Part shown: positions 33,755-43,315 of the stretch, piece by piece | How the letters are laid out: the number at the start of each line of letters is the position of its first letter | Position numbering within the stretch: position 1 is the stretch's first letter | NCBI GenBank assembly: GCA_000381565.1 | Contig: KB906724.1 | Span: 242,045 to 306,044 of the forward strand | Length of the DNA stretch: 64,000 bases | Origin: Oxalobacteraceae bacterium AB_14 | GTDB taxonomy: Bacteria; Pseudomonadota; Gammaproteobacteria; Burkholderiales; Burkholderiaceae_D | Direction: 5' to 3' | Translations under genes and position numbers: made by a program | The notes under the pieces: generated by a model | What the model was told of the DNA's origin: nothing | The model's database searches: none | What the model saw: only the letters and a program-made list of their open reading frames with translations

Positions 33755-35134
33755 TTATTCCGCGCCGCCGTCGCCGCCGGCGTTGCCGCCCTCGGCGCCG
33801 CCCTTGCTGCGGCCACCGCGACGCGGCGCGCGCTTGCGCTTGGCGCCGCCGGCGCCCGCAGGCTGGTTGGCCGTCGCGATCAGGTCTTCGCGGGTGGCTT
33901 CGTCGCCTTCATAGAACGCGGTCCACCATTCGCCCAACTCGGCGTCGATCTCGCCCGAGGCGCAGCGTAGCAGCAGGAAGTCGTAGCCGGCGCGGAAGCG
34001 CAGGTGTTCCAGCAGCTTGTGCGGCGACTTGCCGCTGCGGCGCTCGAAGCGCGGCTGCATCGACCAGATGTCGCGCATGTCGGAGCCGATCTTGCGCTGC
34101 AAGGCCAGCTTCTCGGTCTGCGAATCGAGCACGTCGTCGGCGGCCAGGTGCAGCGCGGGGATGGTCTGCTCGCCGGCGGCGCGGTAGGCGGTCCACTTCT
34201 CCAGCACCTGGTGCCACAGCAGCGACGCAAACAGGAAGCCCGGCGACACGGTCTTGCCGGCGTGGATGCGGGAGTCGGTCGAATCGAGCGCCAGCGTCAC
34301 GAACTTGAAGCCCAGCGGCTGCTCCAGCACCACGTCCAGCAGCGGCAGCAGGCCGTGATGCAGGCCTTCCTTGCGCAGCTGCTGCAGGCAGGCCAGCGCC
34401 TGGCCGCTCATCAACAGCTTGAGCATCTCGTCGAACACGCGCGCCGCCGGCACGTTGTCGATCAGGGACGCCATCACCGGGATCGGCGCGCCGGTGTTCG
34501 GCTCGATGGTGAATTTGAGCTTGGCCGCGAAGCGCACCACGCGCAGCATGCGCACCGGGTCTTCGCGGTAGCGCGCTTCCGGCTGGCCGATGATGCGCAG
34601 CGTCTTGGCGCGGATGTCTTCCACGCCGCCGTGGTAGTCCAGCACCTGCTGGTTGGCCGGGTTGTAGTACATGGCGTTGATGGTGAAGTCGCGCCGCACC
34701 GCGTCCTCCGCCTGCGAACCGAAGGTGTTGTCGCGCAGGACGCGGCCATGTTCGTCCTTGGGCGCGTTGTCCAGCGTGGTGCCGCGGAAGGTGGTCACCT
34801 CCAGCAAATCCTGGCCGAACATCACGTGCACGATCTGGAAGCGCTTGCCGATGATGAAGGCGCGGCGGAACAGGCGCTTGACCTGCTCCGGCGTGGCGTT
34901 GGTGGCGATGTCGAAGTCTTTCGGCTTCACGCCCAGCAGCAGGTCGCGCACGGCGCCGCCGACCACGAAGGCTTCGTAGCCGGCTTCCTGCAGGGTGCTG
35001 GTGACGCGCACCGCGTTCGACGACAGCAGGCGCGGATCGATGCCGTGGGCTTCGGGGCCCAGTATCACCGGCGTGCTGGTGTCGCGTGCCTTGCTCTTGG
35101 TGCCGAGGATTTTGCGGATCAGTTTCTTAATCAT
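33755..35134 (-). CDS. pcnB: Poly(A) polymerase I
   Basis: Adds 3' poly(A) tails to RNA and marks it for decay. 459 residues from ATG 35134; a TTG at 35146 would add four residues. The nucleotidyltransferase head is seen in FVVGGAVRDLLLGVKPKDFDIATNATPEQ with catalytic DxD (DFD), then the neck and body, and a basic C-terminal tail rich in Arg, Gly and Ala (RKRAPRRGGRSKGG) for RNA binding. The start overlaps the stop of the HAD gene by 8 bases, so translation is coupled. Confidence 0.95.
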   Translation of the reverse strand: MIKKLIRKILGTKSKARDTSTPVILGPEAHGIDPRLLSSNAVRVTSTLQEAGYEAFVVGGAVRDLLLGVKPKDFDIATNATPEQVKRLFRRAFIIGKRFQIVHVMFGQDLLEVTTFRGTTLDNAPKDEHGRVLRDNTFGSQAEDAVRRDFTINAMYYNPANQQVLDYHGGVEDIRAKTLRIIGQPEARYREDPVRMLRVVRFAAKLKFTIEPNTGAPIPVMASLIDNVPAARVFDEMLKLLMSGQALACLQQLRKEGLHHGLLPLLDVVLEQPLGFKFVTLALDSTDSRIHAGKTVSPGFLFASLLWHQVLEKWTAYRAAGEQTIPALHLAADDVLDSQTEKLALQRKIGSDMRDIWSMQPRFERRSGKSPHKLLEHLRFRAGYDFLLLRCASGEIDAELGEWWTAFYEGDEATREDLIATANQPAGAGGAKRKRAPRRGGRSKGGAEGGNAGGDGGAE

Positions 35135-35798
35135 TGAATAGGTCAATTAATGGCCAGCCTTGGGCTGTGGCGTGCGTTTTCAGTGCGGCGTTGGGGTTGG
35201 TCGCCACCGGATGGCTGACGATGGACATCAGCGGCAGGTCGTTGTGCGAGTCGCTGTAGAAGTGGACGGTGCCGAAGTCTTCCAGCTTCTTGTCCATCTT
35301 CGCCAGCCAGGCCTTGGTGTGCGTGACCTTGCCCGCGCCCTGGGTCGGCGTGCCGAGCAGCCTGCCGGTCAGCTTGCCGTCGGCGTCCGTTTCCGGCATG
35401 GCCGCGATCAGGTGCTCCACGCCCAGCGCCTTGGCGATCGGCGCGGTGACGAAGTGGTTGGTGGCGGTGACGATGGCCACCAGGTCGCCTGCGTCGACGT
35501 GCTTTTGCAGCAGCGCGCGCGCCGACGGGCGGATCGCCGGCAGCACCACTTCGGCCATGTACTGCTGATGCATCGCCTGCAGGCGCTCGCGCGGGAACGA
35601 GGCCAGGGTGCCGAGCGAGAACTCCAGGTATTCCACCGGGTCGAGCGTGCCGGCCTGGTACTGGGCGAAGAATTCATCGTTGCGGCGGGCGAATTCGGCG
35701 GCGTCCACGGCGCCGATGCGCACCAGGAACTGGCCCCACTCGTAGTCGGAGTCGATCGGCAGCAGCGTGTGGTCGAGGTCAAATAAGGCTAAGTTCAT
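35127..35798 (-). CDS. HAD-superfamily IB phosphatase
   Basis: 223 residues. HAD motif I DLDHTLL at residues 7-13, motif II TAT followed by NHFVTAPIAKALGVEHLIA, motif III Lys and motif IV YSDSHNDLPLMS. The helical cap between motifs I and II is that of subclass IB (SerB/CicA-like). A small phosphate ester substrate is expected; histidinol-phosphate or phosphoserine have been suggested for relatives, but nothing here decides. Eleven bases downstream of hda, overlapping pcnB. Confidence 0.9.
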   Translation of the reverse strand: MNLALFDLDHTLLPIDSDYEWGQFLVRIGAVDAAEFARRNDEFFAQYQAGTLDPVEYLEFSLGTLASFPRERLQAMHQQYMAEVVLPAIRPSARALLQKHVDAGDLVAIVTATNHFVTAPIAKALGVEHLIAAMPETDADGKLTGRLLGTPTQGAGKVTHTKAWLAKMDKKLEDFGTVHFYSDSHNDLPLMSIVSHPVATNPNAALKTHATAQGWPLIDLFND

Positions 35799-35808
35799 GC
35801 AGGATTCG

Positions 35809-36495
35809 TCATTCTTTAGCTTCCGCCTGCAACCACTCGCGCAACAGCGGCAGGGTGATCGGGCGTTGGGTTTCCAGGGAATATTGGTCCAGCGAGTCCA
35901 GCATCGTCGACAGCGACCGCATGTCGCGCTGAAAATGGGACAGCAAGTAGGGTATCACGCCGGGCGACAGCGTCAAGCCGCGGGCGGTGGCGGCGGCGGT
36001 CAGCGCGGCCACCTTTTCGTCGTCGGTCAGGGCGTGGATCTGGTAGATCAGGCCCCAGCCCATGCGGGTGCGCAGGTCCTCGCGCACCGGCAGCACCGCC
36101 GGCGCCACCGCGCCGCTGCACACCATGAAGGCGTGGTTGGCGCGGATTTCGTTGAACAGCGCGAAGGCGTCGATCTGCGCCAGCGGCGACAGCTTTTCGC
36201 AGTCGTCCAGCAGGTACAGGTCCACCTCCGGCGAGTAGACGAATTCGGATTCGATGGAAAACGGCGAGATGTAGCGCGCGCGCAGCTGCTCGGCTTCGCC
36301 GCCGGCGCTGGCCAGGGCTTTCAGCAGATGGGTCTTGCCGACGCCGCCCGCGCCCCACAGGTAGGCGAAGTGCTCGCGCGACGTGCGATCGGCGAACTGC
36401 GCCATCAGCGCTGCCGCTTCGGCATTCTGTCCCACCTCGAACGATGCGAGGCTGTGCGCCTGGTCTGCGCCTAAATCGAGCACCAGCTGTTTCAT
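35809..36495 (-). CDS. hda: DnaA regulatory inactivator Hda
   Basis: AAA+ protein that, bound to the DNA-loaded sliding clamp, makes DnaA hydrolyse its ATP and so prevents re-initiation. 228 residues. The N-terminal clamp-binding motif is QLVLDLG (residues 3-9). A DnaA-like AAA+ domain follows with P-loop WGAGGVGKTHLLKA and Walker B DLYLLDDCEKL; the C-terminal helical part matches Hda. Heads the five-gene operon to panB. Confidence 0.94.
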   Translation of the reverse strand: MKQLVLDLGADQAHSLASFEVGQNAEAAALMAQFADRTSREHFAYLWGAGGVGKTHLLKALASAGGEAEQLRARYISPFSIESEFVYSPEVDLYLLDDCEKLSPLAQIDAFALFNEIRANHAFMVCSGAVAPAVLPVREDLRTRMGWGLIYQIHALTDDEKVAALTAAATARGLTLSPGVIPYLLSHFQRDMRSLSTMLDSLDQYSLETQRPITLPLLREWLQAEAKE

Positions 36496-36543
36496 GGCGT
36501 TCGCCTGTTCATGATCTTTTGCATAACGTTTTTCTGTTCGACG

Positions 36544-37638
36544 TCACGCATTATAGAAGCTGCTGCGCAGGTAGTGGCGGCGCAGATGCTTAAATGCCAC
36601 CATCAGCACCGCCGAAGCGGGCAATGCGAGCAGCACGCCGACAAAGCCGAACAGCTGGCCGAAGGCCAATAAAGCGAAAATCACCGCCAGCGGATTGAGG
36701 CCGATGCGCTCGCCCACCAGGCGCGGCGTGAGGAAAAAGCCCTCCAGCACCTGGCCGGCGCCGTAGATCACGGCCACCGCGATCACCCCGCTCCAGTCGG
36801 TAAATTGCAGCACCGCCGAAATCAGCGCCAGCACCAGGCCCAGGCCGAAGCCGAGGTAGGGGATGAACACCAGCAGGCCGGTGATGATGCCGACCGGCAG
36901 CGCGACGTCGAAGCCGGCGATCGCCAGCGCCACCGAGTAGTACACCGCCAGCACGAACATCACCAGCAGCTGGCCGCGCAGGTACTGGGCCAGCAGGGTG
37001 TCGACTTCCTCGGCCATGTCCATGGTGGCGGCTATCCAGCGGCGCGGCACGCAGCCGGCGATACGGGCCAGCATCGGGTGCCAGTCCAGCAGCAGGTAGA
37101 ACAGCACCACCGGGATCAGCACCAAGGTGGCGATCCAGCCCAGCACCGCGGTGCCGCCCACGCGCGCCGAATTGAGCACCGCCCTCCAGATCTCTTCGCC
37201 GCTGGTGGACATCTGCTGCGACACCAGCTTCTTGATGCCGGCGCTGTCGAGGCGCACCCTGACGCCCATTTCCTGCAGCTTGGGGCCCAGCAGGTCGTTG
37301 GCCTTGGCCAGGAAGGCGGGGATCTGCGCCTGCAGCAGGGGGATTTCCTTTTGCAGCACCGGCACCACGATCAGCACCAGGGTGGCGATGGCGGCGAAGA
37401 ACACCACCACCACGACCAGCACGGCCAGCGCGCGCGGCACCCGCAGGCTCAGGCGGCCCAGCCGTGGATGCAGGTGGTCGAGGAAATCGACGCCCGGATT
37501 GAGCGCGTAAGCGAGGATGGCGGCGGCCAGGAAGGGCGTCAGCACCGGTCCCAACGTGACCAGCAACAGGAAGAATGCCGTCCAAACCGCTACCCAGAAT
37601 GCCGTTTGCTTTTGCTCTACCGAGAGGGGAAATGGCAT
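36544..37638 (-). CDS. AI-2E family transporter (PerM-like membrane protein)
   Basis: 364 residues with about eight membrane helices: two N-terminal (LVTLGPVLTPFLAAAILAYA and ALAVLVVVVVFFAAIATLVL), a long extramembrane stretch of about 80 residues, then a helical bundle ending in FGFVGVLLALPASAVLMVAF. Family members include TqsA, PerM and sodium/proton exchangers, so the substrate is open. Divergent from purM, which is the usual Burkholderiales arrangement. Confidence 0.88.
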   Translation of the reverse strand: MPFPLSVEQKQTAFWVAVWTAFFLLLVTLGPVLTPFLAAAILAYALNPGVDFLDHLHPRLGRLSLRVPRALAVLVVVVVFFAAIATLVLIVVPVLQKEIPLLQAQIPAFLAKANDLLGPKLQEMGVRVRLDSAGIKKLVSQQMSTSGEEIWRAVLNSARVGGTAVLGWIATLVLIPVVLFYLLLDWHPMLARIAGCVPRRWIAATMDMAEEVDTLLAQYLRGQLLVMFVLAVYYSVALAIAGFDVALPVGIITGLLVFIPYLGFGLGLVLALISAVLQFTDWSGVIAVAVIYGAGQVLEGFFLTPRLVGERIGLNPLAVIFALLAFGQLFGFVGVLLALPASAVLMVAFKHLRRHYLRSSFYNA

Positions 37639-37799
37639 GGAAAGTGATTTAGATGGTTAAAAACGGCTGTTGGACGGGGCATTTTGATAAAATAGCGGAT
37701 TGACCGGGTTGTTGTGCAGCTTTTTGCGCATTTTCGTAGCTTTTTATTACGAAACAGGTCTCCGCCTTCTATTTTACCGCCTCCGCTGCGAAATACACC
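37639..37799. promoter_or_regulatory. Divergent promoter region, AI-2E transporter / purM
   Basis: 161-base spacer, lower in GC than its flanks, with several T-rich runs (TTTTTGCGCATTTTCG, GCTTTTTATTACG). It must hold promoters for both genes. No PurR-type palindrome or purine riboswitch was recognised by eye. Confidence 0.4.
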
Positions 37800-38843
<1,044 letters not shown>

Positions 38844-38859
38844 GCGATAGTTATTTCCA

Positions 38860-38897
38860 AAAAGCGGACCACGCCCCGGCGTCGTCCGCTTTTTTTA
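38860..38897 (+). terminator. Terminator after purM
   Basis: AAAAGCGGAC (38861-38870) pairs with GTCCGCTTTT (38885-38894), a GC-rich inner loop between, and the T-run continues to 38897. The A-tract on the other side lets it act for the converging small gene at 38926 as well. Confidence 0.9.
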
Positions 38898-38925
38898 TGC
38901 CTGGCCAGGTTGGGCTTTCCGCAGG

Positions 38926-39318
38926 CTATCTGCAAGAAAAAATAAACAGGCGGTCCGCTTGGCTTAAGGTCGCCGTGCAGCGCTTCACCGCTGGCGCCTC
39001 TATTCTCAAAAAACGCTCGGTGCCGCTGAACAGGCAATCAAACTTGTAGGCGTATTTTGGTGCGTCGGCGTTCATGCGCCATGTTTGCAGAAGCTTGCCA
39101 TCGCGCTCGTGCTCCTCGTCTGGCGCCATGATGGGCAAGGGGCCGGCGTCATCAATCTTTCCATCGGCTGGATGGGACAGTACTCGCACCGATTCAAGCT
39201 TGGCATTTCCCAAGCCCCATGAACTGGGGGCGAAAGCAGGGCAGGCCAACGGCTTGGCAGGTGCAGGTAGCGTCATGAAAAGCGTCGCTACCGCAAAAAG
39301 ACAGATTGAGGTCTTCAT
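38926..39318 (-). CDS. STY0301-family exported protein, candidate immunity protein
   Basis: 130 residues with a signal peptide (MKTSICLFAVATLFMTLPAPA, cleavage near AKP) and four Cys in the mature part that could form disulfides. The SSWGLGNAKLESVRVLSHPA stretch is what makes me place it in the STY0301 family. It overlaps the preceding gene by four bases (ATGA). A periplasmic protein coupled to a small amidase-like protein is the layout of effector-immunity pairs; immunity function is inferred. Base composition is more AT-rich than the flanking core genes. Confidence 0.65.
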   Translation of the reverse strand: MKTSICLFAVATLFMTLPAPAKPLACPAFAPSSWGLGNAKLESVRVLSHPADGKIDDAGPLPIMAPDEEHERDGKLLQTWRMNADAPKYAYKFDCLFSGTERFLRIEAPAVKRCTATLSQADRLFIFSCR

Positions 39319-39683
39319 TCTACGACCGAATAGAGTTCTGGCCGTTGTGCCGCGCCGATCTTGCCTGACCGGCCAAAGCGGATGATGCGTTCCACCGGCT
39401 TATGCGTGCGCCACTGATCAAAGACCACGATGCCGCCTGGGACTGCCTTGACGAAGATAGCCGCATGATTGCCGTGTGCGTGGTTCTGGTATCTGCCTTT
39501 AACGAACGTGGCGATAACAGTGCGGGGGGCTATTCGGCTGGACTTCACTAACTCAGCCACCTTTTCACCTTCAGACCATAACGATGCCGCCGGCGCACTG
39601 GAAAACGCCTTCACCAAAGTAACGCACTGACCATTGCCAACCAACTCTTTTTGATCTGCATAATTGCGGGCGATGTAGGGCAT
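39315..39683 (-). CDS. BPSL0067-family protein, putative peptidoglycan amidase effector
   Basis: 122 residues, no signal peptide. It shows a papain/NlpC-like set: Cys20 in GNGQCVTLVK, His73 in NHAHGNHAAIF and Asp89 in VVFDQW. This is the arrangement of small Tae-type amidases injected by type VI secretion. No secretion genes, VgrG or Hcp are present in the window, so this would be an orphan effector. Its stop overlaps the start of the exported STY0301-like protein. Family name from recollection of the motif pattern; activity is inferred. Confidence 0.68.
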   Translation of the reverse strand: MPYIARNYADQKELVGNGQCVTLVKAFSSAPAASLWSEGEKVAELVKSSRIAPRTVIATFVKGRYQNHAHGNHAAIFVKAVPGGIVVFDQWRTHKPVERIIRFGRSGKIGAAQRPELYSVVE

Positions 39684-39860
39684 GATGAGCTCCTTTGACT
39701 GGGGAACTCAAATCCTAGCGTGGCAGTGCAATTTGGTCTTGAGCTAAGTTAATTTAAGCCGTGCCTGCTTGCGTTGGGCCGGCGGCGTCGATGGTGACAT
39801 CATACTACTGATGCCTACCCTCGCCGTGGTGTAAGCTGTAGCCAGATACCGACAGCAGCA

Positions 39861-39986
39861 ATGGCTATGAGCGCAAGTATTTTCGAGCAGGATATCGTGT
39901 CCGCGTTGCGCCAGCGGCTGCCCTCGCTGCTGGCCATCTACCTGTTCGGCAGTCGCGCGACGGGACATGCAGGCGTGGCCGCTTAA
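39861..39986 (+). pseudogene. N-terminal fragment of a MntA-type nucleotidyltransferase antitoxin
   Basis: 41 codons from ATG 39861 (or 39867) to TAA. The end reads LLAIYLFGSRATGHAGVAA: the GSRATG turn of the minimal nucleotidyltransferase (MNT) fold, as in MntA of HEPN-MNT toxin-antitoxin pairs. It is cut just before the catalytic DxD, and no HEPN partner follows. The break point near 39975 joins DNA reading in the other direction (the HigB-like fragment). Confidence 0.65.
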
Positions 39987-40019
39987 TTGCTTGACGTTTT
40001 TTGATACGCCAAGGCCGCC

Positions 40020-40175
40020 ACGAACATCATCAAGACTGCGCGCCGTGTACAGATGGACCAGAATGGCGCCTGCGACTTTTACCCAAGATGCGGAAATGCC
40101 GCCCGTATCTTTTCCAGCCGAATTCCAAAAACGCTGCAAACCTTTATGTCGGATTTCCTTGGCTTGAAAACTCAT
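40020..40175 (-). pseudogene. N-terminal fragment of a HigB/RelE-like toxin
   Basis: From ATG 40175 the frame gives EIRHKGLQRFW, then ISASWVKVAGAILVHLYTAR and SLDDV, matching the start of HigB toxins (RHKGLxRFF ... AxxLxxxLxxLxxAxxxxDM). After about 52 codons the likeness ends; the frame runs on with composition unlike a RelE fold and lacks the C-terminal catalytic half. It points away from the HigA-like gene, opposite to the normal co-directional higBA order, so rearrangement is likely. Confidence 0.55.
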
Positions 40176-40259
40176 GGCAGTACCCTCGTCACGGTTGACG
40201 ACTTACGGCTTTGCTCCTACCATGAAAAATCAGGGACCCGACTGGTATTGGAGGCGAAC

Positions 40260-40556
40260 ATGATCACTATGCACCCCGGCGAATATCTTTTTCTGACCTA
40301 TGTCGAACCGCACAAAATTAGCTGTGGTGAGTTGGCTGGCCGCTTGGGGCTGCCATTGCAGGTAGTGGAAGATTTGCTTGCCAAGGAAATCGCCTTGACG
40401 GCGGAAATGGCAGTACGGCTCGAACTGGTGTTCGACCGATCTGCCATGTCATGGATGGACATGCAGGTGGCGCACGATATGACGCAGGCGAGAAAAAAGG
40501 TCGATACCGCGACGGTTCGACCTTTCGTTTTTCCTGCCCGAGCAGACGCGGCGTGA
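40260..40556 (+). CDS. HigA-like antitoxin, XRE-family HTH
   Basis: 98 residues from ATG 40260 with GGAGG five bases before it; the frame is open upstream but has no family features there. MHPGEYLFLTYVEPHKISCG then ELAGRLGLPLQVVEDLLAKE is the HigA/VapI helix-turn-helix, followed by the typical LTAEMAVRLELVFDRSAMSW segment. The gene looks whole. It has no intact toxin partner; the HigB-like fragment 85 bases away is divergent and cut. Confidence 0.72.
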   Translation: MITMHPGEYLFLTYVEPHKISCGELAGRLGLPLQVVEDLLAKEIALTAEMAVRLELVFDRSAMSWMDMQVAHDMTQARKKVDTATVRPFVFPARADAA

Positions 40557-40583
40557 GCGTCTGAACTAAACTAAGTTAATCCT

Positions 40584-40862
40584 CTACTTGCGCGGCTCCG
40601 GCGGTGGCGGCATGCCGCCTTCCGGCACGGCGACCACACCTTCACGCATCTTCTTGCAGACGCCCTTGACGTCCTCGCCGCGCCGGCCCTTGAACGTGAC
40701 CTTGACGCCTTCGGCCTTGCCCTTGCACGCGTCGATCGCTTCCTGCGGCGGGCCGCGCTTGCCGTCGGGCGGCGGCGGTGGCTGGTTGGCGTTCTGCGCG
40801 GCGGCGCTCAGTGCTGCGCCGGCCAGCACGGCCAGCAGCATGCTGCGTTTGAATAATCCCAT
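40584..40862 (-). CDS. Small exported Pro-rich protein of unknown function
   Basis: 92 residues. Signal peptide MGLFKRSMLLAVLAGAALSAAA, then a Pro-rich stretch (NQPPPPPDGKRGPP), a central part with two Cys (DACKGKAEGVKVTFKGRRGE and GVCKKM) that could form a disulfide, and a second Pro-rich end (PEGGMPPPPEPRK). The strongly basic core suggests a periplasmic binding protein for something acidic, but there is no family I can name. Nine bases downstream of the phosphofructokinase gene, hence probably cotranscribed. Confidence 0.75.
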   Translation of the reverse strand: MGLFKRSMLLAVLAGAALSAAAQNANQPPPPPDGKRGPPQEAIDACKGKAEGVKVTFKGRRGEDVKGVCKKMREGVVAVPEGGMPPPPEPRK

Positions 40863-40871
40863 CGTCGTCTC

Positions 40872-42086
40872 CTATTTTTTCAGAATTTTTTCCACCGGCG
40901 AAGGCCGCAGGCGGAACGCGTCCGGCATGCCGGAACCCAGCAGCGGGCGCAGGTACAGGCGGAAGGCGTCGGTCACGTCGGTGCCGCTGGCGCTGATGAA
41001 CTCGTCCTCCATCACGCGCGTCTTGCCGGCCACGTCGGACAGCGCCATCAACTCGTAATCGACCGAGTAGAAGCCGGTGCGCTTGATCGCCACCGAGCCG
41101 TCGCGCCCGCCCCACATGGCGAACTGCACCGCCTTCTCGCCGACCTCGCGCGCTTCGCGCTGGTCGACGTCCGACACGCAGCCGATGAACGAGCGTTGCA
41201 GATAGCCGAAGGTGTCGCCGCGCACGCGCTTGATGCCCAGCTTGGCCTTGATCTCGTCGCACAGCAGGTCGGCCAGCGCGCCGGTGCCCGACAGCTGCAC
41301 GTTGCCGTGCGCGTCGCGCTCGACCTCCTTGGCCAGCAGGCTGGCGATCGGCTCGCCGGACGCGTCGTGGATGCCCTCGGATACGGCGATCACGCAGCGG
41401 CCATAGCGCGCGTAGGTGGCTTTGACGTCGGCCAGGAACTGCTCCAGCGAGAACACCCGCTCCGGCAGGTAGATCAGGTGCGGGCCGTCGTCCGGGAACT
41501 TCTTGCCCAGCGCCGAGGCGGCCGTCAGGAAGCCGGCGTGGCGGCCCATCACCACGCCCACGTACACGCCCGGCAGCGCGGCGTTGTCCAGGTTGGCGCC
41601 GGCGAAGGCCTGGGCGACAAAGCGCGCCGCCGACGGGAAGCCCGGCGTGTGGTCGCTGCCGACCAGGTCGTTGTCGATGGTCTTGGGGATGTGGATGCTG
41701 CGCAGCGGATAGCCGGCCTGCTGCGCCTGCTCGCTGACGATGCGCACCGTGTCGGAGGAATCGTTGCCGCCGATGTAGTAGAACTGCTCGATCTCATGCG
41801 CGCGCAAGACCTTGAAGATCTCCTCGCAATAGGCCAGGTCCGGCTTGTCGCGGGTCGAGCCCAGCGCCGACGACGGCGTGGCCGCCACCAGCTCCAGGTT
41901 GTGGCTGGTCTCGCGGGTCAGGTCGACCAGGTCTTCGTTGATGATGCCGCGCACGCCGTGCAGCGCGCCGTACACGCGGGTGACGTCGCGGAAGCGGCGC
42001 GCCTCCAGCACCACCCCCGCCAGCGACTGGTTGATGACGGCGGTCGGCCCGCCTCCCTGTGCGACCAATATTTTTCCCGACGACAT
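40872..42086 (-). CDS. pfp: 6-phosphofructokinase, predicted pyrophosphate-dependent
   Basis: Phosphorylates fructose 6-phosphate at C1. 404 residues. The donor-selecting positions are Asp109 in YYIGGNDSSD (Gly in ATP-using PfkA) and Lys135 in IPKTIDNDL (Gly in ATP-using enzymes). Asp plus Lys at these two places is the established mark of pyrophosphate-dependent enzymes, which work reversibly. The PKTIDND block also carries the catalytic Asp, and GVVMGRHAGFLTAASAL binds the sugar phosphate. No other glycolytic gene is near. Confidence 0.88.
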   Translation of the reverse strand: MSSGKILVAQGGGPTAVINQSLAGVVLEARRFRDVTRVYGALHGVRGIINEDLVDLTRETSHNLELVAATPSSALGSTRDKPDLAYCEEIFKVLRAHEIEQFYYIGGNDSSDTVRIVSEQAQQAGYPLRSIHIPKTIDNDLVGSDHTPGFPSAARFVAQAFAGANLDNAALPGVYVGVVMGRHAGFLTAASALGKKFPDDGPHLIYLPERVFSLEQFLADVKATYARYGRCVIAVSEGIHDASGEPIASLLAKEVERDAHGNVQLSGTGALADLLCDEIKAKLGIKRVRGDTFGYLQRSFIGCVSDVDQREAREVGEKAVQFAMWGGRDGSVAIKRTGFYSVDYELMALSDVAGKTRVMEDEFISASGTDVTDAFRLYLRPLLGSGMPDAFRLRPSPVEKILKK

Positions 42087-42143
42087 GCGCGCTCCTCCGT
42101 ATTCGTTGAACAGCTTTGCTGCACCGAGACTATAGCGCGACTT

Positions 42144-43315
42144 TCAGCGCGCGCCGATATTCTTGTCGAGGAATTTCTCCACCCGGCGCCAGAAATCGAT
42201 GCGGTTCTTCGGCAGCGCCCAGCCGTGGCCTTCCTCCGGGTATTCGATCCACTCGACGTTGGGATTGCCGGCCTTGACCGCGTCGTAGAACTTGAGCCCG
42301 TGCGTGATCGGCACCCGCACGTCGGCGCCGCCGTAGGCCAGCAGCAGCGGCTGGGTCACGCGCGCGGCCTGGCGCAGCGGCGAGGTGGCCTGCAGCTGCG
42401 CCGCGTCCTTGACGCGGTCGCCGATCAGCACCGGCATGCCGTACTGCTTCCACCCCTGCGGCAGGTCTGAGGCGTAGCGCCAGCCGCTGTCGTACAGCAG
42501 GTCGATGTCGGTCACGCCCACCCAGTCGACGCCGCAGCGGTACAGCTCGGGATCGTTGATCAGGCCCATCAGGGTGGCGTAGCCGCCGTAGCTGGCGCCG
42601 GCGATGCAGATGCGCCTGGCGTCGGCCGTGCCCTGGGCGATGGCCCAGCGCGTGCCGTCGGCGACGTCGTCCTGCATCTTCAGGCCCCATTGTTTCCAGC
42701 CGGCGCGGAAGTGGGCGTCGCCGAAGCCGACGCTGCCGCGGAACTCCGGCTCCAGCACCGCATAGCCGCGCGTGGCCAGGAACTGGTCGTCGGCGTTCCA
42801 GTTCCAGCTGCCGCCGCGCATGAACGGGCCGCCGTGCACCAGCACCACCATCGGCAGCTTGTGGTCCTTGCCGCCCGGTGGCAGGGTCAGCCAGACCGGG
42901 ATGTCGCGGCCGTCGCGCGCGGCGTAGTGCGCCAGCTTGCGGCTGCCCATCTCGGCCGGCCTGATCTGCGGCGCCAGGCCGGGATGCTCGACCGCATGGG
43001 TCAGGCCGGTGCGCGTGTTCAGCCGCAGCAGGTCCGACGCCACCAGGATGCCGGCGCCGCGGATGTCGGCGTCGGCGGCGTAGACTTCCTCGCTGTCCTG
43101 CGCGCCGGCCTGGTCGAGCATGAAGGTGTGCCAGGGCAGCAGTTCGCGGCCGCCGTCGCCGTTCTGGAAGAAGGGATTGTTGCGCTTGGCCAGCTGGCGG
43201 GGGCGCCGTTGAAGGCGGAGTTGTTGAAGAAGCTGGTGATCGGCGGCGGCGCGGCCTGGGCCTGGCAGGCGCAGGCCACTACGAGCAGGCACAGCAGTTT
43301 GCGGCCGGCGCTCAC
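42144..43315 (-). pseudogene. Decayed tandem copy of the S9 prolyl oligopeptidase
   Basis: Starts at GTG 43315, overlapping the stop of the intact copy (GTGA), with signal peptide RKLLCLLVVACACQAQA and ITSFFNNSAFNGAP. The frame then shifts near 43200 (at a run of five G) and resumes as RQLAKRNNPFFQNGDGG. Compared with the intact neighbour about 130 residues are missing at this joint and about 150 more after LTHAVEHPG, so most of the beta-propeller is gone. The C-terminal hydrolase domain is complete (nucleophile in GASYGGYATLMG, His in EEGHGWALP). A run-length sequencing error could cause the shift, but not the two deletions. Confidence 0.75.
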
